Shown here: positions 52,961 to 61,700 of the stretch, one piece after another
How the letters are laid out: the number at the start of each line of letters is the position of its first letter
Position numbering within the stretch: the first letter of the stretch is position 1
Source: Heliopora coerulea
Taxonomy: Eukaryota > Cnidaria > Anthozoa > Scleralcyonacea > Helioporidae
NCBI GenBank assembly: GCA_030142905.1
Contig: JASJOG010000332.1
Span: 1-64,000, forward strand
Length of the DNA stretch: 64,000 nt
Reading direction: 5' to 3'
Translations under genes and position numbers: made by a program
Notes under the pieces: model-generated
Database searches by the model: none
Seen by the model: only the letters and a program-made list of their open reading frames with translations
Told to the model about the DNA's origin: nothing

Positions 52961-54822
52961 TTTTCTCCAACTATTTGGTCTTTGACTCTTTCTGACCATA
53001 CTTCTAGCTTTAAGGCGTATAAGGCTTAATAGTCCAATTTCTGAACATTGCTATATTTCCGAAGTACAGTTGTAATCAATCTACTAATGCTTTTATTCAC
53101 TTCTCTGTGCCAGAAACATCATTTTACACCTATTCTGGAGTTTTTGCTAACATTGGACAAATGCAACTAACTTGATCCACAACTGTTTCACTGTTCGTTA
53201 AAGGAATCGTCTTACTCGACCAGACAATGCGTTTTTGATGAGATTGAGAAAATTTCACAGCAACTCGTCGAATCGATAAAAATCGATTTGTTTTATTATG
53301 TTTGGGTTTTGAAGAAGTATTTAGAACTGTTTGGAAAGTTTCGTCCAACTATTTGGTCTTTGACCATTTCCAACCATACTTCTAGCTTTAAGGCGTATAA
53401 GGCTTAATAATCCAAATTCTAAACATTGCCATATTTTACGATGTACTAATCGGATCAATGTTTTAATGCTTTTATTGTCTTCTCTGAGTCGAGGAGATCA
53501 TTTTACACCTATTCTGGAGTTTTTGCAAACATCAGACAAATTCAACACACTTTACAAACTACGGCTTCACAGTTCGTTTCACTAATCGTCTTATCTCGAC
53601 CAGACAATGCGTTTTTGACGAGTTTGAGAAAATTTCACAGCAACTCGTCGAATCGACGAAAATCGATTTCTTTTATGATATTTGGGCTGGGTAGAAGTAT
53701 TTAGAACTATTTGGAAAGTTTGTCAACATATTCGGTCTTCGAGCATTTCTAACCATACTTCTAGCTTTAAGGCGTATAAGGCTTAATAATCAAATTTCTA
53801 AACATTGCCATATTTTACCAAGTACTTATCTGATCAATGTTTCAATGGTTATATTGTCTTCTCTGAGTCGAGGAGATCATTTTACATTTATTCACGAGTT
53901 TTTGCAAACATCAGACAAATTCAACACAATTTACCAGCAACGGCTTCACAGTTCGTTTCACTAATCATCTTATCTCGACGAGATAATGCGTTTTTGACGT
54001 GTTAGCGATATTATCTCAGAAACTCTTCAAATCGACGAAAATCGATTTGTTTTATGATTTTTGGCTGGTGTAGAAATGTTTTAGAAATGTTTGGAAAGTT
54101 TTGTCCAACTATTTTGTCTTTGACCCTTTCTAACCATACTTCTAGCTTTAAGGCGTATAAGTCTTAATAGAGCAATTTCTAAACATTGCCAAATTTTACG
54201 AAGTACTGTTCGGATCAATGTTTTAATGCTTTTATTGTCTTCTAAGAGTCGCGGAGATCATTTTACACCTATTCACGAGTTTTTTAAACATCAGACTAAT
54301 TCAACAAACTTTACCTTCAACGGCTTCAAAGTTCATTTCACTAATCGTCTTATCTCGAAAGGATAAAGCGTTTTTGACGTGTTAGCGATATTTTATCAGA
54401 AACTCTTCAAATCGACGAAAATCGATTTGTTTTATGATGTTTGTTTTGGGGAGAAGTATTTAGAACTGTTTGGAATGTTTTGTCCAATTATTTGGTCTTT
54501 GACCATTTCTAACCATACTTCTAGCTTTAAGGCGTATAAGGCTTAATAATCCAAATTCTAAACATTGCCATATTTTACGAAGTACTAATCGGATCAATGT
54601 TTTAATGCCTTTATTGTCTTCTCTGAGTCGAGGAGATCATTTTACACGTATTGTCGGATTTTTGCAAACATCAGACAAATTCAACAAAATTTACCTACAA
54701 CGGCTTCACAGTTCGTTTCACTAATCGTCTTATCTCAACGAGATAAAGCGTTTTTGAAGTGTTAATGAAATTTTCACAGAAACTGTTCAAATCGACGAAA
54801 ATCGATTTGTTTTATGATGTTT

Positions 54823-54838
54823 GGGGGGGGGGGGGGGG
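54823..54838 (+). repeat. Homopolymer run of 16 G
   Basis: Sixteen consecutive G replace the usual TTTGGGTGGGGTAG of the monomer, just upstream of the retrotransposon boundary. It is the only such run in the window. It may be real slippage on a G-rich template or a sequencing or assembly error. The adjacent 54848-54867 can fold as an eight-pair stem with a four-base loop (TGGGAGGT / ACCTCCCA). Confidence 0.85.
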
Positions 54839-54866
54839 TAGTGTTATTGGGAGGTGTCAACCTCCC

Positions 54867-55073
54867 ACTGACGAAGTCATCAACAGATATGAAGTTCTCA
54901 GTGAACTATCTCAAGACGAAGATGAGACGCCGCAAAACATTCAACAGACAAATGACAGGAGTGATTTAAAACAAAAGCATAAACAGACAGGAACGAATAA
55001 TTCAACGACCAATTCTGTCGAACACTCCAATGGTCAACTTTCTTCTTCACCTAGTCGTTGCAAATTACCATAG
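54867..55073 (+). pseudogene. ORF1 remnant, region before the esterase domain
   Basis: After the junction an open frame encodes an acidic, Q/N/S/T-rich stretch beginning PTDEVINRYEVLSEL and ending in a TAG at 55071-55073. I see no known domain; such low-complexity linkers commonly precede the esterase domain in CR1-like ORF1 proteins. The upstream N-terminal part is missing, and the open frame simply runs back into satellite DNA. The esterase domain continues in a frame shifted by one base from about 55,058, so a single-base deletion near 55,050-55,060 is the simplest explanation for the stop. No authentic start codon is present. Confidence 0.75.
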
Positions 55074-55564
55074 TTGGAGATTCTGTGCTTAAAATGCTTA
55101 ATCCCAACCGACTGCGTAGAAACCTGAAGAGAAGCGTTAGCGTCAAAACCTTCCCTGGAGCTCGCCTGAAAGATATGAAACATTATATTAATCCTACGTT
55201 AGAATCTTCACCTGAATGCATTGTTATCCATGCAGGAACAAATGACCTGAAGAACAAGTCAGCCCAAACAATAACAGAAGATATTTGTGCCCTTGGAGAA
55301 CAAATCCTCAGTTGTCTGCCTAAGTCTAAAGTAGCCATATCGCAAGTGATCACCAGAACAGATGATCCTAACCTTTCAGGGAAGATCAATGAGGTAAACA
55401 CGAACATCTCTAAATTGTGTAGCGAGAGAAAATGGGGCGTAATATCTCACGAAAACATTAAGAGTAACCACCTAAACTCTTTTGGTCTACACCTCACTAG
55501 AGCAGGATCTGCTATTATGGCTGCGAATTTCATTAAGTTTTTTAAAAACTTTAATCAGTATTGA
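55058..55564 (+). CDS. ORF1 SGNH/GDSL esterase-like domain (partial)
   Basis: The open frame gives 168 codons of an SGNH-hydrolase fold, as found in ORF1 proteins of CR1/L2-type retrotransposons, where the domain is thought to help the ribonucleoprotein contact nucleic acid or membranes. Residues 7-9 are the GDS block with the presumed nucleophilic serine. HAGTND at 58-63 is the GxND block. LHLTRAG at 144-150 holds the presumed catalytic histidine (145). The usual aspartate three residues before that histidine is phenylalanine here (FGLH), so catalysis is doubtful. The frame opens at a TTG, so this is the 3' part of a longer ORF1 cut off by the frameshift near 55,058. It ends at TGA 55562-55564. 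ORF2 follows 36 nt later in the same frame. Confidence 0.88.
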   Translation: MQITIVGDSVLKMLNPNRLRRNLKRSVSVKTFPGARLKDMKHYINPTLESSPECIVIHAGTNDLKNKSAQTITEDICALGEQILSCLPKSKVAISQVITRTDDPNLSGKINEVNTNISKLCSERKWGVISHENIKSNHLNSFGLHLTRAGSAIMAANFIKFFKNFNQY

Positions 55565-55600
55565 CTAACCAATGACATAATTCCTGATGAACACAGCTCC

Positions 55601-57703
55601 ATGATAAATAACGAGAACGCAGCCTTGTTATCACACACTTCTAATTATCCTAAACTTAAGGGATTCAGAATTGGACATTTAAATATTGCCAGCCTGATAA
55701 AACACATCGATGAACTGAAAGCTTACCTATCTGAACATCAATTCGAAATCTTTACTATTAACGAAACTAGACTAGATAGTGAAATTGAGGTTGGCACAGT
55801 TGAGATCCCTGGCTGTGATATAGTCCGTCGTGACAGAAACAGAAATGGAGGTGGAGTGGTAATTTACGTCCGAGACAACATTCCTCATCTTAGGCGTGAC
55901 GATTTGCTCGTAGACGAATTAGAAGCAATTTGTCTTGAAATCAAAAAACCTAAATGCAAACCCTTTTTAATAGCAACTTGGTACCGCCCACCCAACTCTT
56001 CGGTAGAGATCTTTGACAAATTCGAGAATTTTCTTTATTTAGCTGAAAATGAGAATATGGACTTAATCATCACCGGTGATTTCAACTGTGATCTACTTAC
56101 TACAAAACCAAACATACACACGAAGAAACGTTTAGACCTTCTTGATATTTATCAAATGCAACAGCATATTAAGATTCCGACGAGATCAACATTAGATACC
56201 AGCACATTAATCGACCTAGTAATTACTAAAATCGAAGACACTAAAACCATCGATAGCGGAGTCATTGGACTGGGGATCAGCGATCACGACCTCGTGTACA
56301 TATGCCGCAAAATTAGCCTCCCGAAACAGAGACCGAAAACTATTGAAACAAGACAATTTAAACACTTCGATTCTGTCGCTTTTCAGAACGACCTTCGTGA
56401 AGCATTTACTACGTGCACCTTCCACTCCGACCCGAATATTATGTGGGAAAAGTGGAAGACGACATTCTTGAAAATTGCAAATTTCCATGCTCCCATTAGA
56501 ACTCGTAAAGTAAAAAGTACTCACACTCCTTGGATAACTGAGGATATTAAAAGGCTTGGTTATCGTAGAGACTATCTTAAAAAGAAAGCAGTTAGACTTA
56601 AATCGAACAACTACCATATTGCCTATAAGTTGTGCAGAAACCAAGTCACCAAACTTATCAGAAATGAAAAAACCAAGTATTATAACACTAAGTTAAAAAA
56701 TTGCAACAATAGCAAGGAGTGTTGGCTAGCTATAAACAAACTATTAAATAGGCAATCCAAATCAACAATGATCAACAGTATTAAAGTAAAAGGGTCGGAT
56801 GTGACTGGCGACAAAAACATCGCTGAAGAGTTCAATAACTATTTCTGCTCAATCGGACCAGAGTTAGCAAACAATATTTATTCCACTGGCATTGATCCAC
56901 TTAGTTATGTGACTCCGGTATCGTCTATATTTGAGTTCCACGATATAACATATGAAGAAGTAAACTGCGTTATTCAAAACTTGAAAATGAGTAAATCACC
57001 GGGTCTTGATAATATTTCTGTTAAATTACTCAAGGGAGCTGGTAATTCGATAATACCGACGATTACTTATTTGTTTAACTCATCCTTGCGTACTGGGATT
57101 TTTCCAGATGATTGGAAACTTGCCAAAGTCACTCCAATTTATAAATCGGGTGAAAAATCAGACCGCGGTAACTACCGACCTATATCTGTTATTACTGCTA
57201 TCGCCAAAGTATTTGAGAAACTTGTTTACAAACAGGTAACGGTTTATTTGGAGGTAAACAATATCATTTCAACAAACCAATCAGGCTTTCGATCTCGCCA
57301 CTCTACTAAAACCGCACTTCTTAATTGTACAAATCAGTGGCTTGTGAACATGGATAACAACCTAATTAATGGCGTTCTTTTTCTAGATCTAAAAAAAGCA
57401 TTTGACACTGTTGACCATAACATACTATTATCAAAACTACAACTCTATGGAATACGAGGGACAGCGCATAGATGGTTTCAATCCTATTTAAAAGACAGAA
57501 AACAAATATGTAAAATTAATCAAACAATGTCGGATGTTAAATCTATTCATTGTGGCGTACCACAAGGGACAAACCTTGGTCCTATGCTCTTCCTCCTCTA
57601 TATAAATGATCTCCCAAATTGTCTCACTAAAACTAGTTCTGTAATGTTCGCAGACGATACCAGTTTATCATGTGAAGGATCGTCATCGGCAGAAATTGAG
57701 TGA
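55601..57703 (+). CDS. ORF2 5' part: APE-type endonuclease and reverse transcriptase
   Basis: Encodes 700 residues from an ATG. Residues about 20-235 form an endonuclease/exonuclease/phosphatase domain that nicks target DNA: GHLN (25-28), NETR (54-57), WYRPPNSS (127-134), GDFN (159-162), TLIDLV (202-207) and SDHD (227-230). Reverse transcriptase blocks follow: SPGLDNIS (466-473), NYRPIS (524-529), QSGFRSRHST (560-569), LFLDLKKAFD with catalytic aspartates at 596 and 602, GVPQGTNLGPMLF (652-664), and FADD (683-686) with the two catalytic aspartates. The frame is closed by TGA at 57701-57703 shortly after the FADD box. The same frame then stays open to 58492, so this is a nonsense mutation inside ORF2 and not its natural end. 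All catalytic residues I looked for are present. Together these domains perform target-primed reverse transcription. Confidence 0.95.
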   Translation: MINNENAALLSHTSNYPKLKGFRIGHLNIASLIKHIDELKAYLSEHQFEIFTINETRLDSEIEVGTVEIPGCDIVRRDRNRNGGGVVIYVRDNIPHLRRDDLLVDELEAICLEIKKPKCKPFLIATWYRPPNSSVEIFDKFENFLYLAENENMDLIITGDFNCDLLTTKPNIHTKKRLDLLDIYQMQQHIKIPTRSTLDTSTLIDLVITKIEDTKTIDSGVIGLGISDHDLVYICRKISLPKQRPKTIETRQFKHFDSVAFQNDLREAFTTCTFHSDPNIMWEKWKTTFLKIANFHAPIRTRKVKSTHTPWITEDIKRLGYRRDYLKKKAVRLKSNNYHIAYKLCRNQVTKLIRNEKTKYYNTKLKNCNNSKECWLAINKLLNRQSKSTMINSIKVKGSDVTGDKNIAEEFNNYFCSIGPELANNIYSTGIDPLSYVTPVSSIFEFHDITYEEVNCVIQNLKMSKSPGLDNISVKLLKGAGNSIIPTITYLFNSSLRTGIFPDDWKLAKVTPIYKSGEKSDRGNYRPISVITAIAKVFEKLVYKQVTVYLEVNNIISTNQSGFRSRHSTKTALLNCTNQWLVNMDNNLINGVLFLDLKKAFDTVDHNILLSKLQLYGIRGTAHRWFQSYLKDRKQICKINQTMSDVKSIHCGVPQGTNLGPMLFLLYINDLPNCLTKTSSVMFADDTSLSCEGSSSAEIE

Positions 57704-58492
57704 AAACTAAATCACGATTTAGAAATGGTTCATATGTGGCTGACAACAAACAAACTAACTTTAAACCAGGAAAAGACTGAATATATGATTATTGGCTCAC
57801 AGCAAAGACTTGATCTTATCTCTGAAGACATAAACGTCAGTCTAGCAAATGAGCCAATATCACGTGTTCAAACTAAAACAGTCCTTGGAGTCATTATCGA
57901 CGAAAAACTTAAATGGCATGAACATAATGCAAAACAATGTAAAACTTTATCCTCATGCATTGGATTATTAAGAAGAGCTCGAGACTTTGTTACACAAGAT
58001 GTCGTGGTAACAATGTACAACTCACTCCTCCTGCCGCACTTTACATACTGTTCTACGGTATGGCAAAATTCTAACACTGATCATATTAACAAACTCCACA
58101 AATTACAAAAAAGAGCTGCACGTGTGATAACAAGGTCTACTTATGATGAAAGGTCATCCCAAATTTTTGAAATGTTGAACTGGAAATCCATTAAAGAAAT
58201 CTTAGAGGAAAGGCAATTGGTAATGACGTTCAAAGCACTACGAAGACTAAGCCCAAAGTACCTAACTCAGTTATTTAATCTAAACAGCAATACCAGTCAC
58301 GAACTTCGTAGTAATAATCGATATCTTCATTTGCCTAAACCTCGCACAAATTTTTTAAAGAAGAGTTTCTCGTATCAAGGAGCTGTGTCCTGGAACAAAT
58401 TACCTAAGAAAGTAATCGACAATGTCATAAAAGGTAATATGTCACTAACATCATTCAAATCGTTTATTAAGAACCCTTTTGTAAGAAATTAG
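57704..58492 (+). pseudogene. ORF2 3' part: reverse transcriptase thumb and C-terminal region
   Basis: This is the same reading frame as the upstream ORF2 part, separated only by the TGA at 57701. The first in-frame ATG is at 57725, but homology-like sequence starts directly after the stop (KLNHDLEMVHMWL). Motifs typical of the RT thumb follow: WLTTNKLTLN, then EKTEYMIIGS and LGVIIDEKLKWHEH. Further on is the cysteine/histidine-containing C-terminal pattern seen in CR1/L2/Jockey-type elements, HFTYCSTVWQN and INKLHKLQKRAARVI. No RNase H domain is visible. The natural stop is TAG at 58490-58492. Whole ORF2 would be 963 residues, a normal length for this group. Confidence 0.9.
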
Positions 58493-58703
58493 ATATAGTA
58501 AGTTAAGCACTGTTATGAATATTAGAAGTAGTTTTCGAGTAGAATTCCAAATCTATAAATTTTATTTTGTTAATAATTAGAATAATTGTGTACGTCTAAG
58601 TATAAAATAGAATGTTAATGTTAGTTTTATTAGTGATACACGGTCATTTGAAAATCAGCATCGCTGAAATGCTACCGTGTTTTAAATAAGATTAAATTAA
58701 TAA
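58493..58703 (+). other. Retrotransposon 3' untranslated region and tail
   Basis: The 211 bp after the ORF2 stop are AT-rich and non-coding. They contain a hairpin at 58638-58680 and end in ATTAAATTAATAATA before the satellite resumes. There is no poly(A) run. An A/T-rich short-repeat tail is common for CR1/L2-type elements. The right boundary is uncertain by a few bases because TAATAATT could belong to either side. Confidence 0.85.
58638..58680 (+). promoter_or_regulatory. 3'-terminal hairpin of the retrotransposon
   Basis: ACACGGT (58638-58644) pairs with ACCGTGT (58674-58680), CATTT (58645-58649) with AAATG (58667-58671), and CAGC (58656-58659) with GCTG (58663-58666) around an ATC loop. 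That is 16 base pairs with an internal loop of GAAAAT against CT between the stem segments. It lies 23 nt from the element end. 3' hairpins are the RNA feature bound by the reverse transcriptase in several CR1/L2-type LINEs; that role is inferred here. Confidence 0.8.
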
Positions 58704-61700
58704 TAATTCGGTCTTCGACCATTACTAACCATACTTGAAGCATTAAGGCGTATAAGGCTTAATAGTCCAATTTCTAAACATTGCCATATTTTCCGAAGTA
58801 CAGCTGTAATCAATCTACTAATGCTTTTATTCACTTCTTTGTCCCGGAAAGATTATTTTACACCTATTCTCGAGTTTTTGCAAACATTGAACAAATGCAA
58901 CTAACTTGACCAACAACTGCTTCACTGTTCGTTTTAGGAATCGTCTTATCTCGACCAGACAATGCGTTTTTGACGAGATTGAGAAAATTTCACAGCAACT
59001 CGTCAAATCGACGAAAATCGATTTGTTTTATGATGTTTGGGTTGGGGAGAAGTATTTAGAACTGTTTGGAAAGTTTCGTCCAACTATTTGGTCTTTGACC
59101 ATTTCTAACCATACTTCTAGCTTTAAGACGTATAAGGCTTAATAATCCAAATTCTAAACATTGCCATATTTTACGAAGTACTAATCGGATCAATGTTTTA
59201 ATGATTTTATTGTCTTCTCTAAGTCGAGTAGATCGTTTTACACGTATTCTCGAGTTTTTGCAAACATCAGACAAATTCAACAAAATTTACCTACAACGGC
59301 TTCACAGTTCGTTTCACTAATCGTCTTATCTCAACGAGATAAAGCGTTTTTGAAATGTTAATGAAATTTATACAGAAACTCATCAAATCGAGGAAAATCG
59401 ATTTGTTTTATGATGCTTGGCTGGGGTAGAAGTATTTAGAACTGTTTGGAAAATTTCGTCCAACTAATTGGTCTTTGACCCTTTCTAACCATAATTTTAG
59501 CTTTAAGGCGTATAAGGCTTAATAGTCCAATTTCTAAACATTGCTATATTTTCCGAAGTACAGTTGTAATCAATCTACTAATGCTTTTATTCACTTCTCT
59601 GTGCCAGAAAGATCATTTTACACCTATTCTGGTGTTTTTGCTAACATTGGACAAATGCAACTAACTTGAACAACAACTGCTTCACTGTTCGTTTTAGGAA
59701 TCGTCTTATCTCGACCAGACAATGCGTTTTTGACGAGATTGAGAAAATTTCACAGCAACTCGTCGGATCGACGAAAATCGATTTGTTTTATTATGTTTGG
59801 GTTGGGGAGAAGTATTTAGAACTGTTTGGAAAGTTTCGTCCAACTATTTGGTCTTTGACCATTTCTAACCATACTTCTAGCTTTAAGGCGTATAAGGCTT
59901 AATAATCAAATTTCTAAACATTGCAATATTTTACGAAGTACTTATCTGATCAATGTTTTAATGCTTTTATTGTCTTCTCAGAGTCGGGGAGATCATTTTA
60001 CACCTATTCACGAGTTTTTGTAAACATCAGACAAATTCAACAAACTTTATCTACAACGGCTTCAAAGTTCATTTCACTAATCGTCTTATCTCGACAGGAT
60101 AAAGCGTTTTTGACGTGTTAGCGATATTTTATCAGAAACTCTTCAAATCGACGAAAATCGATTTGTTTTATGATGTTTTGGTGGGGTAGAAGTATTTAGA
60201 ACTATTTGGAAAGTTTTGTCCAACTATTTCGTCTTTGACCATTTCTAAACATACTTCTATCTTTAAGGTGTAAAAGGCTTAATAGTCTAATTTCTAAACA
60301 TTCCCATATTTTCCGAAGTACTGCTGTAATCAATCTACTAATGTTTTTATTAACTTCTCTGAGCCGGAAAGATCATTTTACAACTATTCTCGAGTGTTTC
60401 CAAACGTTGGACAAATGCAACTAACTTGAGCCACAACTGCTTCACTGTTCGTTTTAGGAATCGTCTTATCTCAACCAGACAATGCGTTTTTAAAGAGTTT
60501 GAGAAAATTTCACAGCAAATCGACGGATCGACGAAAATCGATTTGTTTCATGATGTTTGGGCTTGGGAGAAGTATTTAGAACTGTTTGGAAAGTTTCGTC
60601 GAAATATTTGGTCTTTGACCATTTCTAACCATACTTCTAGCTTTAAGGCGTATAAGGCTATATAGTCCAATTTCTATACATTGCCATATTTTACGAAGTA
60701 CTGATCGGATCAATGTTTTAATGCTTTGATTGTCTTCTCTGAGTCAAGGAGATCAATTTGCACTTATTCACGAGTTTTTGCAAACATAAGAAAAATTCAA
60801 CAAACTTTTCCTACAACGGCTTCACAGTTCGTTTCACTGATCGTCTTATCTCGACGAGATAAAGCGTTGTTGACGTGTTAGCGATATTTTATCAGACACT
60901 CTTCAAATCGACGAAAATCGATTTGTTTTATGATGTTTGAGTTGGGTAGAAGTATTTAGAACTATTTGGAAAGTTTTATCCAACTAGTTCGTCTTTGACA
61001 ATTTCTAAGCATTCTTCTAGCTTTAAGGCGTATAAGGCTTTATAGTCCATATTCTAAACATTGCCATATTTTCCGAAGTCCAGCTGAAATCAATCTACTA
61101 ATGCTTTTATTAAATTCTCTCAGCCGGAAAGATCATTTTACAACTATTCTCGAGTTTTTGCAAACATTGGACAAATGCAACTAACTTGAGCCACAACTGC
61201 TTCACTGTTCGTTTAAGGAATCGTCTTATCTCAACCAGACAATGCGTTTTTAAAGATTTTGAGAAAAGTTCACAGCAAATCGACGGATCGACGAAAATCG
61301 ATTTGTTTTATGATGTTTGGGTTGGGGAGAAGTATTTAGAACTGTTTGGAAAGTTTCGTCGAAATATTTGGTCTTTGACCATTTCTAACCATACTTCTAG
61401 CTTTAAGGCGTATAAGGCTTAATAATCAAATTTCTAAACATTGCCATATTTTACGAAGTATTGATCGGATCAATGTTTTAATGGTTATATTGTCTTTTCT
61501 GAGTCAGGGAAATCATTTTATACCTATTCAAAAGTTTTTGGAAACATCAGAAAAATTCAACAAATTTTACCAACAACGGCTACACAGTTCGTTTCACTGA
61601 TCGTCTTATCTCGAAGAGATAAAGCGTTTTTGATGTGTTAGCGATATTTTATCAGACACTCTTCAAATCGGCGAAAATCGATTTGTTTTATGATGTTTGG

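Larger units (their letters stand above)
49641..54863 (+). repeat. Divergent satellite left of the retrotransposon
   Basis: Forward monomers of all three classes, moderately divergent. A two-monomer (760-bp) tandem duplication lies within, listed separately. The last part (54,839-54,863) is degraded satellite next to a long G run at the retrotransposon boundary. It still ends in GTCAACCT, which is the satellite word expected immediately before ATTTGGTC. No gene is present. Confidence 0.85.
54864..58703 (+). mobile_element. 5'-truncated non-LTR retrotransposon, CR1/L2-like
   Basis: A 3.8-kb element lies between satellite ending in GTCAACCT (about 54,863) and satellite resuming at ATTCGGTCTTCGACC (from about 58,704). 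In order it carries an ORF1 remnant, an SGNH-esterase domain, an ORF2 with endonuclease and reverse transcriptase, a 0.2-kb 3' untranslated region with a hairpin, and an AT-rich tail without a long poly(A). There are no terminal repeats. Esterase-type ORF1 plus APE endonuclease, RT and no RNase H domain is the layout of the CR1/L2 group; the exact clade needs a phylogeny. The element is 5'-truncated, frameshifted in ORF1 and has one nonsense codon in ORF2, so this copy is probably inactive. Its base and codon use is gene-like and quite unlike the satellite. Confidence 0.95.

Noticed and set aside
56216..56644. Antisense open frame of 142 codons inside ORF2
   Set aside because: It is a shadow of the endonuclease-RT coding strand, with no recognisable motif.
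54864..58703. LTR retrotransposon or endogenous retrovirus
   Set aside because: No terminal repeats, protease, integrase or primer-binding site. The endonuclease is APE-type and the RT blocks are of LINE type.
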